Positions 27,260 through 36,649 of a stretch of DNA of 64,000 bases are shown here, in pieces. Origin of the DNA: Castellaniella sp034674885. GTDB lineage: Bacteria; Pseudomonadota; Gammaproteobacteria; Burkholderiales; Burkholderiaceae_B. Where the stretch lies: contig NZ_JAUCDS010000014.1 of the NCBI RefSeq assembly GCF_034674885.1, forward strand, positions 16,861-80,860. Direction: 5' to 3'. Under the pieces are notes generated by a model that made no database searches, had not been told where the DNA came from, and saw only the letters and a list, made by a program, of their open reading frames with translations. How positions within the stretch are numbered: the stretch's first letter is position 1; each line of letters starts with the position of its first letter. Position numbers and translations under genes: made by a program.

Positions 27260-29140
27260 TCAGAGCGCTTCGCGCAAGCGGCACTCGATGTCCAATCCCA
27301 GGTCATCGTAGCCCAGAATGTCCAGCATGATCTCCTGGCCGCGCTCGAAAGCAGGCAGGCCGTTGATGCGGGTCACCAGGGGCGCGCACGCCAGGCGCAC
27401 CAGATTGTCCCGCAGCACATGGGCGCGGACTTCCTTCAGGCCCTGCTGCTGCAGCCAGCGGATGCACCAGTAGCGTTCCATGGAGGACTGGAATTCGCCC
27501 CACAGCGTGTATTGCGAATCAAAGGCGCCGATCAGGGCGTACAGGTCGGCGTCCTTGGGCTTGAAGGGCGCGACCAGGCGGGCGGACACGCCGTGTTCCG
27601 CCGCAGCCAGGATCTGGCCCTGGTTGATCAGGTCCACATAGCGGCGCAGAGGCGAGGTGGACCAGATGTATTGCGGTACCGCGATGGATTCGTGCGGCAG
27701 AGCCTGGGTCGACATGCGTGTGCGCCCCATCTGCTGCGAACGGTAGATGCCCGGGACTCCGTGCTTGGCCAGCAAGGCACCCCATTGGGTATTGGTCAGG
27801 ATCATATATTCCGCCACCAGCCGTTCCAGCGGCGCATTGCGCTGGCGGGGGATCAGCCGGATGATCGAGTCCGGGTCGTCGGCGGGGCCGTCCAGCTCGA
27901 AGCTGTATTCCACGCGGTCGTTGTTTTCCGGTTTGCCTCGTACCAGATCGCGGGCAGCGCCCAGGTGCTGGGCGAATTCCCACAGGGGTCGCAGCCAGTG
28001 GGGGTGGGGGACTTCGGCGGCCGGGTCGGCCAGGGCTTCGGCCGTGATCGAACCGCCCATGCGGTCGTGGCGCAGGTTGGCCGTGACGCGGATGCGTTCC
28101 AGCCGGGTGTCGGTAGCCAGGATCTCGCCGTCGTGCCGTCGGGCCGTGACATAGAGCGACAGGGCGGGGCGCCACTGGCCCTCGTCCAGGGAAAAAGCCG
28201 CAATCAGTTCGCGCGGCAGCATGGGGATCTTGTCGCCCGGCATGTAGACCGTGGACATGCGGCTGCGGGCCATGTCGTCAAAGGCGCTGCCACGCGCGAT
28301 GGCCAGTGCGGGCACGGCGATGTGAATGCCTGCGCGCAGTGTGTCGTCGTCGAGCAGCGTGACCGACAGCGCATCGTCGATTTCCGTGGTGCTGGAATCG
28401 TCCACCGAATAGGCCTCGATGTCGGCCTGGGGCAGATCGGCGCCCCAGGGTTCGACCGACACCGGTGGCCATTCGGTGCCTTTGGGGAAGTGCGCAGCCA
28501 GGAAGCGTTCGCGCATCATGGTCAACGGGTCGGGCCAGACGCCCAGCGACAGCAGCAGTTTTTCGGGGCTGGCGCCCAGTTGCTGAATGGCGGCGTCGAA
28601 GGCCTTCCATTCCAGGGTGTTTTTATCGGGCTGATCCAGAAAGGTGCGGGCAACGCTGCGCAGGGCCTCGGGCAGCTGCCCGGCGACCAGGGAGTCGGTC
28701 CATTGCTGCTGCTGTTCGGCTTGCAGGCGCTTTTTTTCGATGGCGGCCAGGGCGGCTTGCAGGATGTCGGGCGGCGCGGGCCGGTAGGTGCCGCGCCCGC
28801 GCCGGTGGAAGTAGGCCGGTGCAGCCGACAAGGCCAGGATCAGGGCCGTCTTTTCGACGGCGTCCGGGGCATGGCCAAAATAGTCTTCCGCCAGGGCGGC
28901 GGCCTCGAATTCCTGCTGTGGCGCGACTTCCCATAGGAATTCGGGTTCCAGCGTCTCCGCCAGCGCCTCTGCGCCGGGCAGCAGCGCATCCGGAGCGGGT
29001 TGTTCGAAAGTGAACAGGACGTTGCTGCGCTTGATCTTGCTGCGCTTGCCCGAGGCCGATTCCACCTGCAACGAGGTGTCGGCTTCGGAAAAAATCGTTT
29101 CGGCCTTGAGTTTGCCGGCGTCTTCGTAGAGAACGTGCAT
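27260..29140 (-). CDS. RNB-domain exoribonuclease (RNase II/R family)
   Basis: A 3'-5' exoribonuclease of 626 residues. The N-terminal ~220 residues are not a textbook cold-shock domain. The RNB domain starts near 230 with the metal-binding aspartates in SVDDSSTTEIDDALSV, followed by VYMPGDKIPMLPRELIAAFSL, AEYMILTN and STSPLRRYVDLINQ. Length and architecture match the short RNase II-like enzymes of Betaproteobacteria more than full RNase R (about 800). I leave the symbol empty because rnb and rnr cannot be separated with confidence. Confidence 0.9.
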   Translation of the reverse strand: MHVLYEDAGKLKAETIFSEADTSLQVESASGKRSKIKRSNVLFTFEQPAPDALLPGAEALAETLEPEFLWEVAPQQEFEAAALAEDYFGHAPDAVEKTALILALSAAPAYFHRRGRGTYRPAPPDILQAALAAIEKKRLQAEQQQQWTDSLVAGQLPEALRSVARTFLDQPDKNTLEWKAFDAAIQQLGASPEKLLLSLGVWPDPLTMMRERFLAAHFPKGTEWPPVSVEPWGADLPQADIEAYSVDDSSTTEIDDALSVTLLDDDTLRAGIHIAVPALAIARGSAFDDMARSRMSTVYMPGDKIPMLPRELIAAFSLDEGQWRPALSLYVTARRHDGEILATDTRLERIRVTANLRHDRMGGSITAEALADPAAEVPHPHWLRPLWEFAQHLGAARDLVRGKPENNDRVEYSFELDGPADDPDSIIRLIPRQRNAPLERLVAEYMILTNTQWGALLAKHGVPGIYRSQQMGRTRMSTQALPHESIAVPQYIWSTSPLRRYVDLINQGQILAAAEHGVSARLVAPFKPKDADLYALIGAFDSQYTLWGEFQSSMERYWCIRWLQQQGLKEVRAHVLRDNLVRLACAPLVTRINGLPAFERGQEIMLDILGYDDLGLDIECRLREAL

Positions 29141-29156
29141 AAAACGGTCAGTATGA

Positions 29157-30566
29157 TCAGTGGGGGGGCTGGTTCGAGGCGATGCTGGGCATGCGCCGGT
29201 TCAACGCGTCGAGCAGCTTCAGGTGGATGCCGCCAAAGCCGCCATTGCTCATGACGAGCACATGATCGTCCTCTTGCGCATCATGGCACAAGGCGTCGAT
29301 CAGGTCGGACAAGTCGTGCCCCGTCCAGGCCAGACGTTCGCCCAGCGGCGCCAGGACGCGTGCTGCGTCCCAGCCCAGCGCCTGCTTGCCGGCGGTTTCA
29401 CCGTAGCAATACACGCGATCTGCCTGCGCCAGGGATTCCGGCAGGCGCGCGGCCATGGTGCCGAGCTTCATGGTGTTCGACCTGGGTTCCAGGACGGCCA
29501 GGATGCGCGGTTCCGGACCGATGCGCCGCCGCAGGCCGTCGATGGTGGTGGCAATGGCGCTGGGATGGTGGGCGAAATCGTCGTAGACCGCCACGCCCTG
29601 GGCTGTGCCGCGCAGTTCCAGCCGTCGGCGGATACCCTGGAAAGCGTGCAGGGCATCCAGCGCCGCCGGCACAGGGATGCCCGCGTGGTGCGCGGCGGCG
29701 ATGGCAGCCAGTGCGTTGGACTGGTTGTGCAGGCCCGCCATCGACCAATCCAGGCAACCCTGGTCCTGCCCGTCGAATACGATCTGGCAGCGGCGGTCGT
29801 TGCCGAGGTCGCCCAGGGCTTGCCACAGCCCGCCCGGCCCGAAGGTCTCGACCGGCGTCCAGCAGCCTCGGCCCAGCACGCGGTCCAGAGCATCGCTGGC
29901 GGCGGGGCGGATGATGCATCCGCCGGCAGGAATGGTGCGCACCAGATGATGGAACTGGGTTTCGATGGCTGCCAGGTCCGGAAAGATGTCGGCATGGTCG
30001 AATTCCAGATTGTTCAGAATGGCCGTGCGCGGGCGGTAGTGCACGAATTTCGACCGCTTGTCGAAGAAGGCCGTGTCGTATTCGTCGGCCTCGATGACGA
30101 AAAAGGGCTGCTGCGCCTGATAGCGCGCCGAGACCTGCAGGTCGGGCGCCACCCCGCCGATCAGGAAGTTCGCAGGTTGGCCGGCGTGCTCGAAGATCCA
30201 GGCCAGCAGGGCGCTGGTGGTGGTTTTGCCGTGCGTGCCCGCCACCGCCAGTACGTGCTGGCCGGGCAGGATGTGTTCCGCCAGCCATTGCGGGCCGGAT
30301 ATATAGGGCAGGCCCCGGTCCAGAATGGCTTCCATCAGCGGATTGCCCCGGCTGACGACGTTGCCGATGATGTACAGGTCCGCGCCCAGCCCGATCTGAT
30401 CGGCATCGAAGCCCTCGACCAGATCGATCCCCTGTTCGCGCAGCTGTGTGCTCATGGGGGGGTAGACGCCGGCATCGCAGCCGGTGACCCGGTGGCCCGC
30501 CGAGCGGGCAATCAGGGCCAGGCCGCCCATGAATGTGCCGCAGATTCCGAGTATATGTACGTGCAT
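29157..30566 (-). CDS. mpl: UDP-N-acetylmuramate:tripeptide ligase Mpl
   Basis: Mpl attaches recycled L-Ala-gamma-D-Glu-meso-DAP to UDP-MurNAc in peptidoglycan recycling. The 469 residues belong to the Mur ligase family: N-terminal HVHILGICGTFMGGLALIA, ATP loop AGTHGKTTTSALLAW, then FVIEADEYDTAFFDKRSKF, which is typical of Mpl rather than MurC. First gene of the run toward apaH and divergent from the TlpA-like gene. Confidence 0.95.
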   Translation of the reverse strand: MHVHILGICGTFMGGLALIARSAGHRVTGCDAGVYPPMSTQLREQGIDLVEGFDADQIGLGADLYIIGNVVSRGNPLMEAILDRGLPYISGPQWLAEHILPGQHVLAVAGTHGKTTTSALLAWIFEHAGQPANFLIGGVAPDLQVSARYQAQQPFFVIEADEYDTAFFDKRSKFVHYRPRTAILNNLEFDHADIFPDLAAIETQFHHLVRTIPAGGCIIRPAASDALDRVLGRGCWTPVETFGPGGLWQALGDLGNDRRCQIVFDGQDQGCLDWSMAGLHNQSNALAAIAAAHHAGIPVPAALDALHAFQGIRRRLELRGTAQGVAVYDDFAHHPSAIATTIDGLRRRIGPEPRILAVLEPRSNTMKLGTMAARLPESLAQADRVYCYGETAGKQALGWDAARVLAPLGERLAWTGHDLSDLIDALCHDAQEDDHVLVMSNGGFGGIHLKLLDALNRRMPSIASNQPPH

Positions 30567-30597
30567 CGTATCCTCCGGGCTGTATTGTAGGGCCCAA

Positions 30598-30606
30598 TGC
30601 TATGAT
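30598..30606 (+). promoter_or_regulatory. Candidate extended -10 promoter of the TlpA-like gene
   Basis: TGC-TATGAT is an extended -10 (TGn) element 34 bases upstream of the ATG at 30640, in the divergent region with mpl. No good -35 box is apparent, as is common with extended -10 promoters. Confidence 0.5.
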
Positions 30607-30639
30607 GACCCGGCAACACATTTCGCAGTGGGTGATTTC

Positions 30640-31140
30640 ATGGACAGGCGCTTGTTTTTGCGCACGGCCTCGGGGGTTTTGCTAGGCCTGGCGGCGGGCG
30701 GTGGCGCGGTCAACGCAGCGATGCTGCCGGCTGATCCAGTGTTCGGTCGTTCCTTCGATGACCTGCAGGGCGCCAGTCAGGCCTTGTCCGCCTACGTCGG
30801 CCGGCCGCTGGTGATGAACTTCTGGGCCAGCTGGTGCGCGCCCTGCGTGCGCGAAATGCCGCTGCTCGAATCCCTGCATCATCAGCACCCCGATCTGACC
30901 GTGCTGGGGCTGGCCGTCGATACCCGCGCCAACGTGCTGCGTTTCCTGGACAAGGTGCCCGTGTCCTATCCCCTGCTGCTGACGGGTACACAGGGCATCC
31001 CCTTGATGCGCGAATTGGGCAATAAGGGCGGTGGCCTGCCTTTCACGGTCCTGTTCGATCGGCAGGGGCACGAAAGCTCCAGGGTCGTGGGCGAACTCAA
31101 ACCGGATGACCTGCAGGCTCGCATTACGAAGATACTTTAG
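30640..31140 (+). CDS. TlpA-like thiol:disulfide protein
   Basis: A 166-residue exported thioredoxin-fold protein. The N-terminus MDRRLFLRTASGVLLGLAAG looks like a twin-arginine or Sec signal. The active site is WCAPC in FWASWCAPCVREMP, near residue 66, and the cis-Pro is in GGLPFTVLFD. It probably reduces or isomerises periplasmic disulfides, for instance in cytochrome c maturation; the partner cannot be read from context. It precedes accB-accC with a 265-base non-coding gap. Confidence 0.9.
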   Translation: MDRRLFLRTASGVLLGLAAGGGAVNAAMLPADPVFGRSFDDLQGASQALSAYVGRPLVMNFWASWCAPCVREMPLLESLHHQHPDLTVLGLAVDTRANVLRFLDKVPVSYPLLLTGTQGIPLMRELGNKGGGLPFTVLFDRQGHESSRVVGELKPDDLQARITKIL

Positions 31141-31220
31141 GTTTCAATTTAATCGACGGAAGACGTCTCTGCCCCTCATTTAATGGACAAATCGACGGCT
31201 TTAGCGTAAAAAGGCGCTTT

Positions 31221-31258
31221 AAGGGCTGATGCGCTCAGGTTGTGGCTGCCCCTTTTTT
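31221..31258 (+). terminator. Candidate weak terminator after the TlpA-like gene
   Basis: AAGGGC and GCCCCTTTTTT could pair around a 20-base loop and end in six T residues. The stem is short, so this is tentative. The rest of the 265-base gap (31141-31405) shows no gene and no promoter I can support. Confidence 0.35.
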
Positions 31259-31405
31259 CAGCAGACCCCTGGGCGTCACGTCAGATGTGGCCGTCGTGGA
31301 TTTCCCTGTCAGAACGGGGCGGACCGACGGCGTATTTGTTTCTGCCGCCCGTATTTCGTCATGAATGGCCTACCGGTACAGGCCAGTACACAGGAATCAT
31401 TTCTC

Positions 31406-31852
31406 ATGGATCTCAGAAAACTGAAAACGCTGATCGACCTGGTGGCCGATTCGGGGATTGCCGAACTCGAAATCACCGAGGGCGAAGGCAAGGTCCGTAT
31501 CGTCAAGTTCTCCCAGACCCCGGTGGTCGCGCCGGCGCCGGCTCCGATGGCCGCCCAGGTGGTGGCTGCCGCACCGGCCGCTGCGCCGGCCGCCGCCGCA
31601 CCGGCTGCGGCGCCCCAGGGGCACGCCGTCAAGGCCCCCATGGTCGGCACCTTCTATCGCGCGCCCAACCCGAATTCCCCGGCTTTCGTCGAAGTCGGCC
31701 AGACCGTCAAGGAAGGCGACCCGCTGTGCATCATCGAGGCCATGAAACTCCTCAATGAGATCGAGGCGGACAAGTCCGGCGTGATCAAGGAAATCCTGGT
31801 TGAAAATGGCGAGCCCGTCGAATACGGCCAACCTCTGTTCATCATTGCCTAA
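31406..31852 (+). CDS. accB: Biotin carboxyl carrier protein of acetyl-CoA carboxylase
   Basis: AccB carries biotin between the carboxylase and transferase halves of acetyl-CoA carboxylase. The 148 residues comprise the N-terminal MDLRKLKTLIDLVADSGIAE, an Ala/Pro-rich linker (about 38-72), and the biotinyl domain with the biotinylated Lys114 in EAMKLLNEIE. The frame is open upstream, but the family's start is clear. accC follows after three bases. Confidence 0.97.
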   Translation: MDLRKLKTLIDLVADSGIAELEITEGEGKVRIVKFSQTPVVAPAPAPMAAQVVAAAPAAAPAAAAPAAAPQGHAVKAPMVGTFYRAPNPNSPAFVEVGQTVKEGDPLCIIEAMKLLNEIEADKSGVIKEILVENGEPVEYGQPLFIIA

Positions 31853-31855
31853 GCC

Positions 31856-33202
31856 ATGTTTGAAAAGATACTGATTGCCAATCGCGGGGAAATCGCCCTG
31901 CGGATCCAGCGCGCCTGCCGCGAGATGGGCATCAAGACCGTGGTGGTGCACTCCGAGGCCGACCGCGAGGCCAAATACGTCCGCCTGGCCGACGAGTCCG
32001 TGTGCATCGGGCCCGCATCGCCGCGCGACAGCTACCTGAACATGCCGGCCCTGATTTCGGCGGCCGAGGTCACGGACGCCGAGGCCATTCACCCCGGCTA
32101 CGGTTTCCTGGCGGAAAACGCCGACTTCGCGGATCGCGTGGAAAAAAGCGGCTTCGTCTTCATCGGCCCGCGTCCCGAAAGCATCCGCGTCATGGGCGAC
32201 AAGGTCAGCGCGAAGCAGGCCATGATCGCTGCCGGCGTACCGGTGGTGCCGGGCTCGGGCGGCGCGCTGTCCGACGATCCGGCCGAGATCCAGCGGGTCG
32301 CCGAAGAAGTCGGCTATCCCGTGATCATCAAGGCAGCAGGCGGCGGCGGCGGGCGCGGCATGCGTGTCGTCTACGAGGCCGGGGCGCTGATCAATGCGGT
32401 CGCCATGACGCGCACCGAGGCCGGGGTTGCGTTCAACAACCCCGAGGTCTACCTGGAAAAATACCTGGAAAACCCGCGCCACATCGAGATCCAGATATTG
32501 GCCGATGGCGAGGGCAAGGCCGTCTGGCTGGGCGAACGCGATTGCTCCATGCAGCGCCGCCACCAGAAGGTCATCGAGGAAGCCCCCGCCCCGGGCATCG
32601 ACCGCGCCCTGATCGAGCGCATCGGCGAACGTTGCGCCGAGGCCTGCCGCCAGATGCGCTATCGCGGCGCGGGCACCTTTGAATTCCTGTACGAAAATGG
32701 GGAATTCTTCTTCATCGAGATGAATACCCGCATCCAGGTCGAACACACCGTGACCGAAATGATCACGGGGCTGGATCTTGTCCAGTGGCAGATCCGCATC
32801 GCCGCCCGCGAAAAATTCACGCTGCGCCAGCGCGACATCCACCTGCGCGGGCATGCCATGGAATGCCGCATCAACGCAGAAGACCCGCACAAATTCACGC
32901 CCAGCCCCGGCAAGGTCACCAACTGGCACGTGCCGGGCGGCCCGGGGATCCGCATGGATTCGCACGTCTTCACCGGCTATACGGTGCCGCCGTACTACGA
33001 TTCGATGGTGGCCAAGCTCATCAGCTATGGCGACGACCGTCATCAGGCCTTGATGCGCATGGACATCGCCCTGTCGGAAATGATCGTCGAAGGGATCCGC
33101 ACCAATATTCCCCTGCACCGCGAACTGCTGCAGGACGAAAATTTCATCAAGGGCGGCACCAGCATCCATTACCTCGAACACAAACTGGCCCAGCGGTCAT
33201 AG
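31856..33202 (+). CDS. accC: Biotin carboxylase subunit of acetyl-CoA carboxylase
   Basis: AccC carboxylates biotin on AccB using ATP and bicarbonate. The 448 residues match the usual length: FEKILIANRGEIALRIQRAC at the N-terminus, the glycine-rich ATP-grasp loop KAAGGGGGRGMRVV, the RDCSMQRRHQKVIEEAP segment and the catalytic FIEMNTRIQVEHTVTE. Cotranscribed with accB, and prmA follows 9 bases on. Confidence 0.98.
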   Translation: MFEKILIANRGEIALRIQRACREMGIKTVVVHSEADREAKYVRLADESVCIGPASPRDSYLNMPALISAAEVTDAEAIHPGYGFLAENADFADRVEKSGFVFIGPRPESIRVMGDKVSAKQAMIAAGVPVVPGSGGALSDDPAEIQRVAEEVGYPVIIKAAGGGGGRGMRVVYEAGALINAVAMTRTEAGVAFNNPEVYLEKYLENPRHIEIQILADGEGKAVWLGERDCSMQRRHQKVIEEAPAPGIDRALIERIGERCAEACRQMRYRGAGTFEFLYENGEFFFIEMNTRIQVEHTVTEMITGLDLVQWQIRIAAREKFTLRQRDIHLRGHAMECRINAEDPHKFTPSPGKVTNWHVPGGPGIRMDSHVFTGYTVPPYYDSMVAKLISYGDDRHQALMRMDIALSEMIVEGIRTNIPLHRELLQDENFIKGGTSIHYLEHKLAQRS

Positions 33203-33211
33203 GGTCCAGGC

Positions 33212-34126
33212 ATGCGTGAATTGGTGCTCAGCTGCAGACATGACCAGGCCGAAGCCTGGTCGGATGCGCTGTTGGAAGCCGGTGCCCTGTCGGTATCCGT
33301 CGAGGATGCCGATGGCGATACCGATCAGGAGCAGGCGCTTTTCGGCGAACCGGGCACCGAGCCCGAAACTCAGGCCTGGCAGCGCAACCGCCTGGTGGCC
33401 CTGCTGGCCGACGGCGACGATCCCTCCCAGCTGCTGGCGGCGCTGGACGGCTTGGCCGGCCCGGTTCCGGCGGTGGCGGACTGTATATTGCGCGACGTGC
33501 CCGACGCCGATTGGGTGCGCCTGACCCAGTCGCAGTTCGGCCCCATCACGGTGGGCGAACGCATCTGGATCGTGCCCAGCTGGCATCGCGAAGACACCGA
33601 CCTGCCGGCCGGCAATCCCCAGGACGGGATCGTGCGCATCGAACTCGATCCGGGGCTGGCCTTTGGCACGGGCAGCCATCCCACCACCCATCTGTGCCTG
33701 GAATGGCTGGCCACTCACCTGCAGCGCGGCGAGACCGTGCTGGATTATGGCTGCGGCTCGGGTATCTTGGCCATCGCCGCCCGCCTGCTGGGGGCCGGGG
33801 CGACGACTGGCGTGGACATCGACGACCAGGCGGTCCTGTCGACGACGCAGAATGCAGCCGTCAATCGGGTGCAGGTGCATGCCTGCCTGCCCGACGACCT
33901 GCCCGCTGGTGCCAGCCAGGTCGTGGTGGCCAATATCCTGTCCAATCCCTTGAAGGTCCTTGCGCCCATGCTGTCGTCCCGGGTCGCGCCGGGGGGCTGG
34001 CTGGTCCTGTCCGGCGTGCTCGAACGCCAGGCCGACGAGGTCGCCCAGGCCTATGCGCCCTGGATGGCCCTGGACGTATGGGCGGCGCGTGACGGCTGGG
34101 TCTGTCTGGCCGGCCGCAAAGCCTGA
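33212..34126 (+). CDS. prmA: Ribosomal protein L11 methyltransferase PrmA
   Basis: PrmA trimethylates ribosomal protein L11. The 304 residues have an N-terminal substrate-recognition domain (to about 100) and a class I SAM fold with LDYGCGSGILAIAARLLGA (motif I) and the post-I VDIDDQAV, then VVANILSNPLKVLAPML. Third gene of the accB-accC-prmA operon, a standard order. Confidence 0.96.
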   Translation: MRELVLSCRHDQAEAWSDALLEAGALSVSVEDADGDTDQEQALFGEPGTEPETQAWQRNRLVALLADGDDPSQLLAALDGLAGPVPAVADCILRDVPDADWVRLTQSQFGPITVGERIWIVPSWHREDTDLPAGNPQDGIVRIELDPGLAFGTGSHPTTHLCLEWLATHLQRGETVLDYGCGSGILAIAARLLGAGATTGVDIDDQAVLSTTQNAAVNRVQVHACLPDDLPAGASQVVVANILSNPLKVLAPMLSSRVAPGGWLVLSGVLERQADEVAQAYAPWMALDVWAARDGWVCLAGRKA

Positions 34127-34144
34127 TCAACGGGAGGCCGGGGC

Positions 34145-35146
34145 ATGGACCTGACCACACGTTGTCCGCGATGCGGGACGGTATTCGAGGCCAGTCTGCC
34201 GGACTTGCAGTTGCGCAAGGGCTATATCCGCTGCGTCCAGTGTTCGCATATCTTCGACGGCTATGCCGAGGTCGTCTCCGACACCTCGGGCGCCAGCCTG
34301 CCGTCCGCTGGTCCGGCTGCTGGTGAGCCTCGCGAACCGGTCGTGCATATCCGGTCGGCGATCGGCACTGGCGCGCATGACGAGCCCGACGACGAGCCAC
34401 CACAGGTGTTTCGTTCCGGGCGCAGCCAGCCCGCCTTCGACGCCGATGTCGGCGCAGATGGCCGGGCCGGAGAAGACGAGTTCTGGGTCGATCCGCAGGC
34501 CGGTGCAGTGGCTCCTGCGGAATCCTTTGTCGTCGAGGCGCGGCCTGGTCATCGCACCCAGGGCGGCACGGCCGCGCCTCTGTTGCGGGCCGACGATGCG
34601 CCCTCCTGGGGGGCGGGGATCGCCCGCCTGTTGGCCCGCCTTGCGTTGCTGGTGCTGGTGATTCTGATGGGGGCGCAACTGATTTATGTGTATCGCGCCC
34701 AGCTGGCGCAGGCCGTTCCGGCCGCCCGGCCCTGGCTGGAGCAGGCCTGCGTGCCCTTGCGCTGCCAGGTGCCTTATGCCCGGGATCTGGCACGGCTGGC
34801 GATCACAGGGTCGGCCCTGAAGGTTCAGGACGCGGCGCCGGTGTCGGGAGTACCGCCTGTCCAGGCGACAGGGCCCGATGCCGCCGTGCCCGACCAGCAT
34901 TTCATCCTGCAGGCGACGCTGCGCAATCAGTCCGAACGCGCGCAGGAATGGCCGACCATCGTGCTGGACCTGAAAGACGCGGCCGGCACGCTGCTGGTGC
35001 GGCGCAATCTGTCCCCCGCCGAATATCTGGGGGCCGACGCTGCCCAACGCCCTTTTGCCGCTGGCGGCGAGGTGCTGGTCCAGGTCCCGCTGACGCTCAG
35101 CGGCCTGCGGATCAACGGCTACCAGCTGGATCTGTTCTACCCCTGA
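34145..35146 (+). CDS. Zinc-ribbon and DUF3426 membrane protein
   Basis: 333 residues: an N-terminal MJ0042-type zinc ribbon (CPRC near 8 and CVQC near 30), an acidic linker, a single membrane span at about 165-185 (LLALVLVILMGAQLIY-like), and a periplasmic DUF3426 domain with FILQATLRNQSERAQEWPTI and the C-terminal NGYQLDLFYP. Function is unknown; it regularly sits after prmA in Betaproteobacteria, as here. The cytoplasmic zinc ribbon with a periplasmic immunoglobulin-like domain suggests a membrane sensor or scaffold, which is inference. Confidence 0.85.
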   Translation: MDLTTRCPRCGTVFEASLPDLQLRKGYIRCVQCSHIFDGYAEVVSDTSGASLPSAGPAAGEPREPVVHIRSAIGTGAHDEPDDEPPQVFRSGRSQPAFDADVGADGRAGEDEFWVDPQAGAVAPAESFVVEARPGHRTQGGTAAPLLRADDAPSWGAGIARLLARLALLVLVILMGAQLIYVYRAQLAQAVPAARPWLEQACVPLRCQVPYARDLARLAITGSALKVQDAAPVSGVPPVQATGPDAAVPDQHFILQATLRNQSERAQEWPTIVLDLKDAAGTLLVRRNLSPAEYLGADAAQRPFAAGGEVLVQVPLTLSGLRINGYQLDLFYP

Positions 35147-35157
35147 GGAATGTATTC

Positions 35158-36108
35158 ATGACCCCCACACAGGATGTGCTGATCTGTGGCTCGATGGCGT
35201 TTGACACCATTGCGGTGTTCGAAGGCCGCTTTCGCGACCACATTCTGCCGGATAGTCTCAAGTCCCTGAGCGTATCCTTTTTCGTGCCGACGCTGCGCAA
35301 GGAATTCGGTGGCTGCGCCGGGAACATTGCGTACAACCTGAAGCTGCTGGGCGGGCATCCCGTGCCGGTGGGTACCGTGGGCCAGGATGCCGAAGAATAC
35401 CTGCAGCGCCTGCGCGATCTGCAGATCGACTCCAGCCTGGTGCGGGTGCTGCCGGATACCTATACCGCGCAGTGCTATATCACCACCGACCAGGACAACA
35501 GCCAGATCGCGTCCTTCCATCCAGGCGCCATGCTGCGCTCGGCAGAAAACGACCTGACTGGGCGCGCGGCCCGCTGGGCCATTGTGTCGCCCGATTCAAA
35601 GGACGGCATGTTCGCCCACGCCCAGCGACTGCATGCCGCCGGAATCCCGTTCATTTTCGATCTCGGCCAGGCCATGCCGCTGTTCGATGGCGACGACCTG
35701 CGACGCATGCTGACGATGGCCAGCATCCTGACGGCCAACGACTACGAGGCCAGCGTCATCGAGGACCGCATGGGGCAGCCCATCGCGGCGATTGCCTCTG
35801 GCCTGCAGGCGGCCGTGATCACCAGGGGAGGCGACGGCGCTACGCTGTATGCCCAGGGAGCGCAGATCGATATCGCCCCGGTGCCGGTCAGCCAGATCGT
35901 GGACCCGACCGGCTGTGGCGATGCCCACCGCGCCGGCCTGCTGTACGGCCTGGTCAACGATTGGCCGCTGCGGGATGCCTGCTGTTTGGCGAACGTGATG
36001 GGCGGCTTTAAAATTGTCAGTCAAGGTCCGCAGAATCACAGTCCGTCTCGCGATCAAATCGCGGCGGCGCTGCATCGGCACTATGGGGTCGATGCGAGCT
36101 TCGCCTGA
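35158..36108 (+). CDS. PfkB-family carbohydrate/adenosine kinase
   Basis: 316 residues of the ribokinase fold. The N-terminal GSMAFDTIAVFEG and the GGCAGNIAYNLKLLGGHP signature are clear, and the C-terminal catalytic signature is DPTGCGDAHRAGLLYGL, with Asp as the base. The closest named activity in this subgroup is adenosine kinase, but the substrate cannot be settled from sequence. The start at 35158 is preferred; it lies 11 bases after the DUF3426 gene. Confidence 0.88.
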   Translation: MTPTQDVLICGSMAFDTIAVFEGRFRDHILPDSLKSLSVSFFVPTLRKEFGGCAGNIAYNLKLLGGHPVPVGTVGQDAEEYLQRLRDLQIDSSLVRVLPDTYTAQCYITTDQDNSQIASFHPGAMLRSAENDLTGRAARWAIVSPDSKDGMFAHAQRLHAAGIPFIFDLGQAMPLFDGDDLRRMLTMASILTANDYEASVIEDRMGQPIAAIASGLQAAVITRGGDGATLYAQGAQIDIAPVPVSQIVDPTGCGDAHRAGLLYGLVNDWPLRDACCLANVMGGFKIVSQGPQNHSPSRDQIAAALHRHYGVDASFA

Positions 36109-36141
36109 TCCTTCTTTGTTTGCTATTACGGGAGTCCTATC

Positions 36142-36639
36142 ATGGCGATCCGCATGTCTTCTCTTTCTTCCCGCGCGGTGCGCCTGACGGCCGTCGCGGG
36201 GATTTCGCTGTCCGCGCTGGTGCTGGCGGGTTGTGCCAATCAATCTGCTTCCGGTTCGGTCTATACCTATGGCCAGGCCCAGCAGGAACAGATCGTGCGG
36301 TATGGCACGGTCGTGTCCGTGCGCCCGGTGGTCATTCAATCCGACAAGTCTTCGGGCGTCGGGGCATTGGCTGGCGGCGCGCTGGGTGGCGTGGCCGGCA
36401 GCACCATCGGTGGCGGCCGCGGCCAGATCCTGACGTCCATCGGTGGTGCGTTGCTGGGCGGCCTGGCGGGCAATGCCGTCGAAAACCAGGTCAACAAGAC
36501 CCAGGGCCTGGAAATCACCGTGCGCCTGGACAACGGCGAAACCCGTGTCATTGCCCAGGCCAACGACATCGCGCTGAGTTCGGGTCAGCGCGTGCAGGTC
36601 ATCAGTGGCGGTGGTCCGACCCGCGTCGTGCCCATGTAA
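36142..36639 (+). CDS. Glycine-zipper outer-membrane lipoprotein (SlyB/PcpL-like)
   Basis: 165 residues with a signal peptide and lipobox LVLAGC (Cys about 31). A glycine-zipper 2TM region (about 72-115: GVGALAGGALGGVAGSTIGG and IGGALLGGLAGNAVE) follows, then a C-terminal beta domain. This is the SlyB/PcpL class of lipoproteins that help outer-membrane integrity. It converges with yggT. Confidence 0.88.
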   Translation: MAIRMSSLSSRAVRLTAVAGISLSALVLAGCANQSASGSVYTYGQAQQEQIVRYGTVVSVRPVVIQSDKSSGVGALAGGALGGVAGSTIGGGRGQILTSIGGALLGGLAGNAVENQVNKTQGLEITVRLDNGETRVIAQANDIALSSGQRVQVISGGGPTRVVPM

Positions 36640-36649
36640 TCCATCGGCG

